44,438 bases of DNA from an uncultured Bacteroidales bacterium (GCA_902783885.1 CACZSQ010000008.1:1-44438); one strand, 5' to 3'. Shown: positions 25,142 through 33,822, counted from the stretch's first letter. Notes: generated by a model from the sequence alone, not told the origin. Made by a program: numbers and translations.

Positions 25142-26299
25142 ATGCAACTTTTTGACGTTTATCCGTTGTTCCCAATTCATATCGTTCGCGGCAAGGGTTG
25201 CCGTGTGTGGGATGAGAATGGGACAGAATTTCTTGATCTTTATGGCGGTCACGCTGTAATCTCCATAGGCCACGCTCACCCCCATTATGTGGAATCGGTG
25301 AGCAGGCAGGTAGGACAACTTGGTTTTTACTCAAACTCTGTTGTCAACAAATTGCAGCTGCAACTGGCAGAGCGCCTGGGCAAGGCCTGCGGCTACGAGG
25401 ACTACCGGCTGTTCCTCATCAACAGCGGTGCGGAAGCTAACGAGAACGCTCTGAAGCTGGCCTCGTTCCATACCGGCCGTACGCGTGTGCTGTCTGCACA
25501 GAAGGCTTTCCACGGTCGCACGAGTCTGGCTGTTGAAGTCACGAACAACCCCAAGATTATAGCCCCCATCAACGCCAACGGGCATACGACGTTCCTGCCA
25601 CTGAACGACTTGGAGGCTTGGAAGCAGGAATTAGCGAAGGGCGACGTGGCAGCCTGCATCATTGAGTGCATTCAAGGTGTCGGTGGCATCCAGCTGGCTA
25701 CTGCCGAGTTCCTGCAGGGGTTGCGTCAGGCCTGCGATGAGACGGGCACCGTGCTTATCTGCGATGAGATTCAATGCGGCTATGGCCGCAGCGGCAAGTT
25801 CTTCGCTCATCAGTGGTTGACGGACTCTTCCTCTGATGGAGGAAAACCGTTCGGGGCTCCCGACATCATCACCGTGGCCAAGGGCATCGCCAACGGTTTC
25901 CCCATGGGAGCCGTGCTCATCTCTCCCAAGTTCGAGGCCGTCTATGGCCAGCTCGGCACAACTTTCGGCGGCAATCATCTGGCCTGCGCGGCAGCTCTGG
26001 CCGTATTGGATGTCATCGAGGGCGAAGGCCTCATTGAGAATGCTCATCGCGTGGGCGAATACCTGATGGCAGAAATCAAGAAACTGAAGAGCGGCAAGAT
26101 TCTGGAGGTGCGAGGCCGTGGCCTCATGATTGGCATAGAACTGACCGAACCCTACAAGGAGATTCGCCAACAGCTGCTCTTCAATGAGCATATTTTCACA
26201 GGCTGTGCCGGCACACATGTCCTGCGCCTGCTGCCGCCCCTCTGCCTGAGTATGTCCGAGGCAGATGAGTTCCTTGAGAAATTCACCAAACACATATAA
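25142..26299 (+). CDS. argD: acetylornithine (succinylornithine) aminotransferase
   Basis: PLP-dependent class III aminotransferase that converts the N-acylglutamate semialdehyde to N-acylornithine. 385 residues. Motifs are INSGAEANENALKLA, LICDEIQCGYGRSGKFFA (PLP-ring Asp) and ITVAKGIANGFPMGAV (Schiff-base Lys). Bacteroidetes are known to use succinylated intermediates, so succinylornithine is a likely substrate. It has its own promoter and is followed two bases later by an XRE-cupin gene. Confidence 0.92.
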   Translation: MQLFDVYPLFPIHIVRGKGCRVWDENGTEFLDLYGGHAVISIGHAHPHYVESVSRQVGQLGFYSNSVVNKLQLQLAERLGKACGYEDYRLFLINSGAEANENALKLASFHTGRTRVLSAQKAFHGRTSLAVEVTNNPKIIAPINANGHTTFLPLNDLEAWKQELAKGDVAACIIECIQGVGGIQLATAEFLQGLRQACDETGTVLICDEIQCGYGRSGKFFAHQWLTDSSSDGGKPFGAPDIITVAKGIANGFPMGAVLISPKFEAVYGQLGTTFGGNHLACAAALAVLDVIEGEGLIENAHRVGEYLMAEIKKLKSGKILEVRGRGLMIGIELTEPYKEIRQQLLFNEHIFTGCAGTHVLRLLPPLCLSMSEADEFLEKFTKHI

Positions 26300-26301
26300 T
26301 C

Positions 26302-26859
26302 ATGAACGATCAACTTCATCAAATCGGCGAGCGCCTGCGTGGTTTACGCGATGCGCTGGATATTCCCGCACAAGAGGTGGCAGACCTCTGCGGACTTCAT
26401 CTTGAGACTTATGAACAAGTGGAGCGTGGCGAGGCTGACATCACCATCTCCAAGCTGATGACGATAGCCAATCATTATGGCGTTTCCACAGAAGCTCTCA
26501 TCTTCGACGAAGAGCCTCACATGCACGGCTACTTAGTAGTTCGCAAGGGACAGGGCATGAGTATCGAGCGCACGAAGGCCTACAAGTACCAAAGCCTGAC
26601 GGGCGGCTTTGCAGGGAACAAGGCAGAGGTGTTCATCGTCACGGTGGAACCGAAGCCCGATGCGCACACCATTTACAAGAACTCGCACCCCGGCCAGGAG
26701 TTCAACATGATTCTGGAGGGAGCGATGGAGCTCTACCTGGGCGGTAAAACCATCGTGCTGGAAGAAGGCGACAGCATCTATTTCGACAGTACAAAGCCCC
26801 ATGGAATGCGCGCCATCGGCGAACGTCCCGTACGCTTCCTGGCGTTCACAGTAGAATAG
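26302..26859 (+). CDS. XRE-family regulator with C-terminal cupin (copy 2)
   Basis: A 185-residue regulator with the same design as the one at 7769: helix-turn-helix at about 8-62 (IPAQEVADLCGLHLETYEQ) and a cupin at about 105-185 (HPGQEFNMILEGAMELYLGG, then EEGDSIYFDSTKPH). The two cupins share EGDSIYxDS. It starts two bases after argD and is followed 28 bases later by an AMP-forming ligase, so it repeats the regulator-ligase pairing of the first locus. The ligand and operator are unknown. Confidence 0.88.
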   Translation: MNDQLHQIGERLRGLRDALDIPAQEVADLCGLHLETYEQVERGEADITISKLMTIANHYGVSTEALIFDEEPHMHGYLVVRKGQGMSIERTKAYKYQSLTGGFAGNKAEVFIVTVEPKPDAHTIYKNSHPGQEFNMILEGAMELYLGGKTIVLEEGDSIYFDSTKPHGMRAIGERPVRFLAFTVE

Positions 26860-26887
26860 CATCACAAATCAGAACACAAACATTCTT

Positions 26888-28621
26888 ATGGTAGAAAGAT
26901 TTTTGAAACAGACGCATTTCACGTCTGTTGAGGATTACAACGAGCATCTGGAGTTCATCATTCCCGAGCATTTCAACTTTGCCTATGATGTGATGGACGC
27001 CTGGGCTGCGGAAGCGCCTGAGAAGCTGGCGCTGCTCTGGACCAACGACCAGGGTGAGGAGATACGCTCAACCTTCAAGCAACTGAAGGAGCAGAGTGAT
27101 CAGGCTGCATCCTATTTGCAGTCGCTGGGCATCGGCAAGGGCGACCCCGTGATGCTGATTCTCAAACGGCGCTATGAATGGTGGATAGTGATGCTGGCGC
27201 TCTGCAAGATTGGCGCTATCGTCATCCCCGCTACACACATGCTCACAAAGCACGATATTATATATAGGAACACGCGCGCGAGCGTCAAAGCAATTATCTG
27301 CGTAGATGACTCCTATGTAGTCAGCCAGATTCAAGCGGCCAAGGACGAGAGTCCCACAGTGGAACAATACATCACCATCACCGACCACGGCAAGCCCATA
27401 CCCGCCGGTTTCAGGGATTATCAGGCTGAGGTCGGTCTGGCTCCCGCCTTCGTGCGCCCAGCCTTTGTGAACAACAACGAGGACACGATGATTATGTACT
27501 TCACCAGCGGCACCAGCGGTGAGCCCAAGATGGTAGCCCACGACTTTCTCTACGCGATGGGACACCTGACGACGGGCGTCTTCTGGCACAACCTCCATGA
27601 GCATTCGCTGCACCTGACGGTAGCCGACACAGGCTGGGGCAAAGCCGTATGGGGGAAATTCTATGGCCAGTGGTTCGCTGGTGCAACGGTCTTTGTCTTC
27701 GACCACGAGAAGTTCGATGCTGACAGCCTCCTGCGCCAGATGGAGAAGTACCGCGTGACCAGCTTCTGCGCGCCGCCCACCATCTACCGTTTCATGATTC
27801 GCGAGGACCTCTCGAAGTACGACCTCTCGTCGCTTGAGTACTGCACCACGGCCGGCGAGGCACTGAATCCTGCTGTCTATGACAAGTTCTTCGAGAAGAC
27901 GGGCATCAGGATGATGGAGGGTTTCGGACAGACCGAGACGACGATGACGCTTGGCACATTCCCCTGGATGCAGCCGAAACCTGGTTCCATGGGCATCCCG
28001 AATGCCCAATACGACATAGACCTCATTCGTGCCGATGGCACCTCCTGCGAGGATGGTGAGAAGGGCGAGATTGTGGTTCGCGTAGGCGACAAGAAGCCTA
28101 TCGGACTCTTCAAGGAGTACTACCGCGATGAGGAGAAGACTCGCGAAGCTTGGCACGACGGGCTCTACCACACAGGCGACATGGCTTGGCGCGACGAGGA
28201 CGGCTACTACTGGTTCGAGGGCCGTATCGATGACGTCATCAAATCCAGTGGCTACCGCATCGGTCCTTTCGAGGTGGAGAGCGCACTGATGACGCACCCT
28301 GCTGTCGTGGAATGCGCCATCACAGGTGTCCCCGACGACATTCGGGGCATGGTCGTGAAAGCCACCATCGTGCTTGGCAAAGAGTGGAAGGACAGAGCAG
28401 GCGATGCGCTCATCAAAGAATTGCAGGAGCACGTGAAACGCGAGACAGCTCCTTACAAATACCCCCGTATCATTGAATTTGTGGACGAACTGCCCAAGAC
28501 CATTAGCGGAAAAATCAGAAGAGTGGAAATCCGGGAAAAGGATAAGGGGACTCTCCCCCCGCCCTCCCTAAAGGGAGGGAGCAATCACCTTTCAAGAACA
28601 GAAAAAGATAATTGTCAATAA
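26888..28621 (+). CDS. AMP-forming acyl-CoA synthetase with repeat-derived tail
   Basis: Adenylate-forming ligase of 577 residues, by pattern nearer the medium-chain acyl-CoA or acetyl-CoA synthetase branch than the first copy. Motifs are MYFTSGTSGEPKMVAHD (P-loop), EGFGQTETTMTLG, YHTGDMAWRDEDGYYWFEGR, IKSSGYRIGPFEVES and TISGKIRRVEIRE, the last with the catalytic Lys. The enzyme should end about there. The final 25 residues (from KGTLPPPSLKGG) are encoded by a GC-rich hairpin element at 28549-28583 and the DNA after it. The substrate cannot be read from sequence. proC follows after four bases. Confidence 0.88.
   Translation: MVERFLKQTHFTSVEDYNEHLEFIIPEHFNFAYDVMDAWAAEAPEKLALLWTNDQGEEIRSTFKQLKEQSDQAASYLQSLGIGKGDPVMLILKRRYEWWIVMLALCKIGAIVIPATHMLTKHDIIYRNTRASVKAIICVDDSYVVSQIQAAKDESPTVEQYITITDHGKPIPAGFRDYQAEVGLAPAFVRPAFVNNNEDTMIMYFTSGTSGEPKMVAHDFLYAMGHLTTGVFWHNLHEHSLHLTVADTGWGKAVWGKFYGQWFAGATVFVFDHEKFDADSLLRQMEKYRVTSFCAPPTIYRFMIREDLSKYDLSSLEYCTTAGEALNPAVYDKFFEKTGIRMMEGFGQTETTMTLGTFPWMQPKPGSMGIPNAQYDIDLIRADGTSCEDGEKGEIVVRVGDKKPIGLFKEYYRDEEKTREAWHDGLYHTGDMAWRDEDGYYWFEGRIDDVIKSSGYRIGPFEVESALMTHPAVVECAITGVPDDIRGMVVKATIVLGKEWKDRAGDALIKELQEHVKRETAPYKYPRIIEFVDELPKTISGKIRRVEIREKDKGTLPPPSLKGGSNHLSRTEKDNCQ
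28549..28583 (+). repeat. GC-rich hairpin element, left copy
   Basis: A 35-bp element with CTCCCCCCGCCCTCCC on one side and a CTCCCT-AAA-GGGAG hairpin in its second half. It lies inside the 3' coding end of the ligase gene. The right copy at 28652-28687 is its reverse complement except for one or two bases. It resembles the short GC-rich REP-like elements scattered through Bacteroidales genomes (from memory). Confidence 0.8.
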
Positions 28622-28625
28622 AAAG

Positions 28626-29456
28626 ATGAATCTCAATAGTCAGACACATACTGCTCCCTCCCTTATAGGGAGGGCGGGGGGAGAGTCTTCCATCACCATC
28701 ATCGGTGCCGGCAACATGGGCGGCGCCATTGCTGAGGCATTGCTGACCATCGGCGGTCATGACATCACCGTCAGCAATCGCACGGCACCCAAGCTGGAGC
28801 GCTTTGCACAAGCCGGAGCCAGCGTGACGACAGACAACTGCGTGGCAGCCAAGGATGCCGCACTCATCATTCTGGCCGTGAAGCCTTGGCTGGTGGAAAA
28901 CGTGCTGTGCGAATTGAAGTCCACTATCCGACTTGCAGACAAGATTATTGTTTCCGTGGCTGCCGCCACGCGCGGCGAGCAGCTCTGTTCATGGGCAGGC
29001 GAGGGACCTCAGATTCTCACCGCCATCCCCAACACAGCCATCGCCAACTTCGCTTCCATGACCTTCCTCGTGCCCGTACGCGCATCTGAGGCTACGACTC
29101 AGGAGGTAAAAAAGCTCTTCGACACGATGGGACAGACGCTCGTCACCGACGAAGCCCACCTACCCTCTGCCACGGCCCTCGCCTCCTGCGGCATCGCCTA
29201 TGCCCTGCGCTATGTGCGCGCTGCCACTGAAGGCGGTGTACAACTGGGCTTCCGCGCTGCTGAGGCACAGAACATCGTAGCCCAAACATTGCGCGGAGCC
29301 GTCAGTCTCTTGGAGAAGGAAGGCGCTCACGCTGAAACGGAAATCGACAAGGTCACCACTCCCGGCGGCCTCACGATTCGCGGCCTCAACGCCATGGAAG
29401 AAGCCGGCTTCACCAATGCTGTAATACAGGGATTATGCGCATCGTTATCAAAATAG
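28626..29456 (+). CDS. proC: pyrroline-5-carboxylate reductase with extended N-terminus
   Basis: Reduces pyrroline-5-carboxylate to proline with NAD(P)H. The enzyme core begins SITIIGAGNMGGAIAEALL (Rossmann Gly motif) and ends with TPGGLTIRGLNAMEEAGF, both typical. Other ProC proteins start two or three residues before ITIIGAG; here about 21 residues precede it, encoded by the GC-rich element at 28652-28687. There is no ATG, GTG or TTG between the element and the core, so the element must be translated. The 3' end overlaps proB by 22 bases. The ligase gene ends four bases upstream. Confidence 0.9.
   Translation: MNLNSQTHTAPSLIGRAGGESSITIIGAGNMGGAIAEALLTIGGHDITVSNRTAPKLERFAQAGASVTTDNCVAAKDAALIILAVKPWLVENVLCELKSTIRLADKIIVSVAAATRGEQLCSWAGEGPQILTAIPNTAIANFASMTFLVPVRASEATTQEVKKLFDTMGQTLVTDEAHLPSATALASCGIAYALRYVRAATEGGVQLGFRAAEAQNIVAQTLRGAVSLLEKEGAHAETEIDKVTTPGGLTIRGLNAMEEAGFTNAVIQGLCASLSK
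28652..28687 (-). repeat. GC-rich hairpin element, right inverted copy
   Basis: Reverse complement of 28549-28583 with one or two base differences near the hairpin tip. It lies in the first codons of proC and encodes APSLIGRAGGES. Together the two copies form a long inverted repeat around the ligase-proC junction that could fold in the mRNA and cover the proC start codon. Confidence 0.8.
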
Positions 29457-30205
29457 GTTCCAATGTCCTGACACGCGCAGACGGGAAACTCGACGTCACG
29501 CGAATGTCCGCCATCGTGGATCAGGTGGCTTGGTTGCGTCAGCAAGGTCATGAAGTGGTGCTCGTCTCCTCTGGCGCCGTTGCCTGCGGACGCAGCGAAC
29601 TGAAGGTGGAGCACGCCCTCGACTCCGTGGAGCAGCGCCAGCTGTTCTCTGCCCTGGGACAGGTGAAGCTCATAGGGCTCTACTATGATCTCTTCCGCGA
29701 ATTCCATATCCCTGTTGGCCAGGTGCTGACGATGAAAGAAAACTTCGAGCCCGGCGAACAGTTCGACAACCAGCGCGCCTGCATGAAAGTAATGCTGGAG
29801 AACGGTGTCCTGCCCATTGTCAACGAAAACGACACGGTGAGCGTCACGGAGCTGATGTTCACGGATAACGATGAACTCAGCGGACTCGTTGCACAGATGG
29901 TGGAAGCTGATACACTCATCCTGCTCTCAAACATCGACGGCATCTTCACCGGACACCCTGACAATCCCCAGTCAAAACTCATACCAACAGTTGCTCCGGG
30001 TTCCGACCTATCGGCTTATATTAAAGCAGAGAAGAGTGCTTTCGGACGGGGCGGAATGCATTCAAAATACACCACTGCCACTCGCGTGCAAGCTGCTGGG
30101 ATTCAGGTCATCATTGCGAATGGTGAACGCGAGGGCATTCTCATCAATCTCCTACAACACCCCGAGACGACACCGCACACAACCTTCCCGCCTCTTACTT
30201 GTTGA
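29435..30205 (+). CDS. proB: glutamate 5-kinase, short form
   Basis: Phosphorylates glutamate at the gamma position, the first step of proline synthesis. 256 residues make an amino-acid-kinase domain alone; the C-terminal PUA domain of E. coli ProB is absent. Motifs are IKIGSNVLT, VLVSSGAVACGRSEL, IVNENDTVSV and FGRGGMHSKYTTATRVQAAG. The start overlaps the end of proC by 22 bases. The usual partner proA is not in the window; the next gene is convergent after 20 bases. Confidence 0.9.
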   Translation: MRIVIKIGSNVLTRADGKLDVTRMSAIVDQVAWLRQQGHEVVLVSSGAVACGRSELKVEHALDSVEQRQLFSALGQVKLIGLYYDLFREFHIPVGQVLTMKENFEPGEQFDNQRACMKVMLENGVLPIVNENDTVSVTELMFTDNDELSGLVAQMVEADTLILLSNIDGIFTGHPDNPQSKLIPTVAPGSDLSAYIKAEKSAFGRGGMHSKYTTATRVQAAGIQVIIANGEREGILINLLQHPETTPHTTFPPLTC

Positions 30206-30225
30206 TGCTATTGATGGCGATTGAT

Positions 30226-32811
30226 TTATAGCCGGACACCTACACTGGCAATGAACCAACGCCCCTGTTGGGGTATCACATTCGTGTTCATTCCACTACG
30301 ATAGTATCGAGTGCCTAAGAGATTGTGAACATTCAGGCCGAAGGTCACAGCACCGAGAGTGTATTCGCCGCCTATATTCAGGATGGCACGGGCAGGTATT
30401 TCCTTGTGCATAATAATGTCACGAGCGGTTGTCTGGGCTGCTTGTATAGCGGCCGCAGCAGCATCCGGCATTCCCATCGAGGAGTATTTCGAGGCGCTTA
30501 CAAGGGCACCATAAGTTTGGACGAATCTGACGAGGTTCGTGTTATAGGATGTCTGACGTCCCTCGAAGAGGATGTGAGTATGGAGCTTCAAATGCGAAGT
30601 GGCCTGCCAGCTGAGCACGAGGTTCGACATGATGGAGGGCGTGGAGTTGTTCGCATCGATATCTGTGGAATAGAGAGAGGAAACAACGTCGGGCAATCCA
30701 AGTTCCATGAGGTTCGACTTAAAGGTATGAATCCATGTGAAATTCCAGTCAGCAGTTAACTTCGGCAGTTTATAACTCACCAGAAGTTCCACGCCACAGG
30801 TCTGGTTCTTACTAGCGTTCTTATAGTCAAGGATACTAGTCTGAATGAGGTTGTCAGCCCGGTTGTAAAAGCCGTTAACCTCGAAGTTCAAGCCCCTCGC
30901 CCAGTTAGTTCCGGCAAAAGAAAGTTGGAAAGAGTGGACGCGCTCAGGCGAGAGATTGATTGCCTCGCTGTCATCCCCCGTCTCACTATTCGACATGAGA
31001 GCTGACATCACATTGGCCTTGCGGTAGATATAGGGCGCATCAACGAATGACTTGGAGTAGCTGAGTTTGACATTCCACTTTGGTCGCAACAGAATGAGGG
31101 CTACGCGGGGTGAGAGCTCGCGCACCGTCGTGTTATCGTACCGTGTCTTATAGTCATAGCGCAGGCCAGCATTGAAGATTATTGAACGCCACTGGTGCTT
31201 CAGCTGCAAATAGACATCGCCACTGTTCTCGCGTCCCGTTCCGGCATTACGCAACAAGGGTTCTTCCCTGAAAGCCCATTCGAAGTCATAACCAATCTGG
31301 TAGCGGAAGTCGTCGAGCTGGAAGTGATTGTAGTCTGCACCGAAACCGATGTTTCCCTTATGATTATCGCCAAAAGCATAAGCATAATTTCCCTTCAACT
31401 GGAAGCCATAGTCCTGCTCCTGGCCATTGACATAACGCGAAATGCCGCCACTCTTATCAAAGATGGCCTTCATGTCATCAGGCATCGGAATCGCCATACT
31501 CAAACCGGGCATCGGCTCATCATTGATGGCCTGATAGCGCGTGATGTCGGACTTGTCGTATGTAGCGGCAATCTTGAAATCGAGAGTCGAATGTTGAAAG
31601 TTGATGGTCGGGAATTCATAGCTGAGATCAGCATGGCGCGAGTAAGTACTGAAGCTGGGCTTCAGGCCGTTGAATGTGCGGTAGCGCTCGTGGTCGTAAG
31701 AGAGCGCCAGCGATGCGATGGTGAAGGGCGATATGACCTGCGAGAAATGAGCGTCGTACATAAATTGCACTCCTCCGTAGCCGATTTGCAAGCCGAAGTC
31801 GTAGGAAGGCCGGTTGCCAATATGCCCGATGCGGATATGATCCACAGGCATACCATAAGAGCTCTCGTCTATGCGCTCGTTGGACACGTCGTACCGTTCG
31901 CCACGATTGTGATAAGCACTGCCCCAGACAAGTAAGTCAATATCAAAATACCGCTTGCCGAAAAGAGCATCAACTTTTATCTGTTCATAGTTGCCTGCAC
32001 CGACCTTGGCCTGAATTCCATCCACATCCCCGCCTTGTTTGGTGATGATGTTGACAACGGCAGTCAGGGCCACACCACCGTAGAGCGACGAGGCTGGACC
32101 GCGCAGCACCTCAATCTGCTTTACCTTCTCCAGAGAGATGCTGAAGTCTGGTGCGGCGGTATTCGTGGCATAGCTGTTCAGACGATGCCCATTGAGCATG
32201 ACAAGGATTTTCTCCTGCGTATTACTGTATATGCCGCGCATAGCGATGTTAATATCATCGTTGCAGTCAATGATATACATTCCCGGAACGTAGGTTGCCA
32301 GCACCTCCTGCAGGTTGCGTGCTCCGCAGGCCTGAATCATCTCCGCTGTGATGAGCGTAGTGGGCACCGGAACCTCGGCCAGACTCTCTGCCTGACTGGA
32401 GGCCGTGGTGATGGTGGCCGTCATTCCAGCTTTGATGTTCTTCACGATGTCTGCGAACTCCGCCGGGTCAGCTGTCGAAGGGCTGTAGTAGGGGTTTTCC
32501 TGCAACATCAGCGAAGTGTATTTCTCGGTGTTTCCTATGTCGAAGCGAGCCAGATAGCTAAGGGCTATCAGGTGGAGCGCGTTCTGCCGTAGATTGCCAT
32601 GGAAAGAGCTGAGGTTCTGCAACAGCACATCGCGAGCCTGCTCGATGCGGCCTATCTGATAGTCACTCTCAGCCTGAGAATACAACTGGCGCATCTTAGA
32701 GTCGTCCTGGGCATAGAGAGTGGATAATGAAAATTGAGCAATGAAGAACGCTGCACACAACAATAGTCGCAACCATCTTCTCTTACACCTATTTATAATC
32801 ATTCTTCTCAT
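30226..32811 (-). CDS. TonB-dependent outer-membrane receptor with N-terminal TPR-like domain
   Basis: Outer-membrane beta-barrel of 861 residues, taking up a ligand with energy from TonB. A signal peptide ends at LYAQ. Residues about 38-120 form a helical, TPR-like region (QLYSQAESDYQIGRIEQA) in place of the carboxypeptidase-like domain common in SusC proteins. The plug follows at about 140-255 (VPVPTTLITAEMIQACGARN, IEVLRGPASSLYGG), then the barrel to the end. No SusD is adjacent, so it is not a classical polysaccharide locus. It is the last gene of the signalling operon, 33 bases after the soluble kinase. The substrate is unknown. Confidence 0.88.
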   Translation of the reverse strand: MRRMIINRCKRRWLRLLLCAAFFIAQFSLSTLYAQDDSKMRQLYSQAESDYQIGRIEQARDVLLQNLSSFHGNLRQNALHLIALSYLARFDIGNTEKYTSLMLQENPYYSPSTADPAEFADIVKNIKAGMTATITTASSQAESLAEVPVPTTLITAEMIQACGARNLQEVLATYVPGMYIIDCNDDINIAMRGIYSNTQEKILVMLNGHRLNSYATNTAAPDFSISLEKVKQIEVLRGPASSLYGGVALTAVVNIITKQGGDVDGIQAKVGAGNYEQIKVDALFGKRYFDIDLLVWGSAYHNRGERYDVSNERIDESSYGMPVDHIRIGHIGNRPSYDFGLQIGYGGVQFMYDAHFSQVISPFTIASLALSYDHERYRTFNGLKPSFSTYSRHADLSYEFPTINFQHSTLDFKIAATYDKSDITRYQAINDEPMPGLSMAIPMPDDMKAIFDKSGGISRYVNGQEQDYGFQLKGNYAYAFGDNHKGNIGFGADYNHFQLDDFRYQIGYDFEWAFREEPLLRNAGTGRENSGDVYLQLKHQWRSIIFNAGLRYDYKTRYDNTTVRELSPRVALILLRPKWNVKLSYSKSFVDAPYIYRKANVMSALMSNSETGDDSEAINLSPERVHSFQLSFAGTNWARGLNFEVNGFYNRADNLIQTSILDYKNASKNQTCGVELLVSYKLPKLTADWNFTWIHTFKSNLMELGLPDVVSSLYSTDIDANNSTPSIMSNLVLSWQATSHLKLHTHILFEGRQTSYNTNLVRFVQTYGALVSASKYSSMGMPDAAAAAIQAAQTTARDIIMHKEIPARAILNIGGEYTLGAVTFGLNVHNLLGTRYYRSGMNTNVIPQQGRWFIASVGVRL
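32714..32748 (+). repeat. heptamer tract encoding the receptor's signal-peptide core
   Basis: Five 7-bp units (TAGAGAG, TGGATAA, TGAAAAT, TGAGCAA, TGAAGAA). On the minus strand they encode the FFIAQFSLSTL core of the signal peptide of the TonB-dependent receptor. The order of bases within the units is loosely kept (TGARNAA). Confidence 0.55.
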
Positions 32812-32813
32812 TA

Positions 32814-32848
32814 TTCTTCAATTCTCAGTTATCAATAGTCCAATTCAA
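32814..32848 (+). repeat. heptamer tract over the histidine kinase stop codon
   Basis: Units TTCTTCA, ATTCTCA, GTTATCA, ATAGTCC, AATTCAA. The TGA stop of the soluble kinase (minus strand, 32845-32847) lies in the last unit. The start codon of the receptor gene lies just outside, three bases away. Confidence 0.55.
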
Positions 32849-33675
32849 AACTTCCGAATGGGTATCGCGAAGGTAAACGTAGTCCCCTGCCCCTCCGTCG
32901 AGGTGAAGGATATCTTGCCTCCGTGCTTATTCTCGATAATGTCGCGCGTGATACTCATGCCAAGACCCGTTCCTAAGCCGACAGGTTTGGTGGTGAAGAA
33001 GTTCTCATAGAGCCGTTTTTTCACTTCGTCTGTCATGCCCTCGCCATTGTCGGCTATGGCAATGGTGAGTTCATCGGAGGAAGCGGACACGTTGATGCTG
33101 ATTTCGGGGGAATAATCTTCCTCTTTGATTCTTTTTGCTTCGCTTTTAATCCACACAGCATAGCACGCATTGTTCATCACGTTCAGCACCGCGCGGCTCA
33201 GATCCTGTGGTATAACCATTATGTGCGGAACACCTTCCTGATACTGCTCGCGGATGGTGACATTGAAGCCCTGATGATTGGCCCGCATAGCATGATAAGA
33301 CAGGCGGACATACTCTTTCACGATGTGACACACGTCGGAGGGCACGAACTCGTTTTCTTTGCCTCGTGACACAAGCAGGATGCCCTGTATAATGCTGACA
33401 GCCCGCTCGCCATTCTCCATAATCTGCTTCATGTTCTCCCTCAGATCAGCCACGATGTCGCTGAGGTCATCGCGGTCTGCCTCCGGTAGTTTCTCAGCGT
33501 TGTCCTCCACAACGTCGGTTAGGTCATCCAGGAGCTTGTTCGACATCTTCGAGAAATTGATGACGAAGTTCAACGGGTTCTGAATTTCATGAGCTATACC
33601 GGCGCTCAGCAGGCCAAGCGATGCCAGCTTCTCCTGTCTCTGCAGTTGCTGCTTTAATTGGTCAATCTCACCCAT
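32845..33675 (-). CDS. soluble histidine kinase
   Basis: Cytoplasmic histidine kinase of 276 residues without a sensor domain or membrane segment. An N-terminal coiled coil leads straight into the dimerisation/phosphoacceptor helix with GIAHEIQNPLNFVINFSKM (His at residue 29). The HATPase domain has VMNNACYAV (N box), IADNGEGM (G1) and GTGLGMSITRDI (G2), all intact. It resembles the C-terminal part of the upstream propeller protein closely, sharing INFSKMSN just after the H box. It probably phosphorylates the response-regulator domain at 38162-39328, perhaps driven by the propeller protein. Confidence 0.88.
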   Translation of the reverse strand: MGEIDQLKQQLQRQEKLASLGLLSAGIAHEIQNPLNFVINFSKMSNKLLDDLTDVVEDNAEKLPEADRDDLSDIVADLRENMKQIMENGERAVSIIQGILLVSRGKENEFVPSDVCHIVKEYVRLSYHAMRANHQGFNVTIREQYQEGVPHIMVIPQDLSRAVLNVMNNACYAVWIKSEAKRIKEEDYSPEISINVSASSDELTIAIADNGEGMTDEVKKRLYENFFTTKPVGLGTGLGMSITRDIIENKHGGKISFTSTEGQGTTFTFAIPIRKF

Positions 33676-33691
33676 ATAACACTCTATTTTT

Positions 33692-33757
33692 CAATTGACA
33701 ATGTACAATTTTGATTCATCATTCTTCATTCTTCACTTTTCATTCTTCATTAATCTT
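33692..33757 (+). repeat. heptamer tract between the two kinase genes
   Basis: Nine consecutive 7-bp units: three of CAATNNN type (CAATTGA, CAATGTA, CAATTTT), GATTCAT, then CATTCTT three times with CACTTTT and CATTAAT variants. It fills most of the gap between the propeller kinase and the soluble kinase. Confidence 0.75.
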
Positions 33758-33766
33758 ACACTCCCC

Positions 33767-33822
33767 TTTAGGGGGCTTGGGGGCCTTTCCCCCCCCTTCT
33801 TTTTAGGGGGCTTGGGGGCCTT
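33767..33822 (+). repeat. two exact 21-bp GC-rich direct repeats
   Basis: TTTAGGGGGCTTGGGGGCC plus TT occurs at 33767-33787 and again at 33802-33822, separated by a C-run. The second copy covers the last four codons and the stop of the propeller kinase on the minus strand (GPQAP, then TAA). CATTCTT-type heptamers flank the pair on both sides. Confidence 0.85.

Noticed and set aside
27068..28432. A 454-residue open frame antisense to the second ligase
   Set aside because: No family motif and a composition typical of a shadow frame; the plus-strand ligase is certain.
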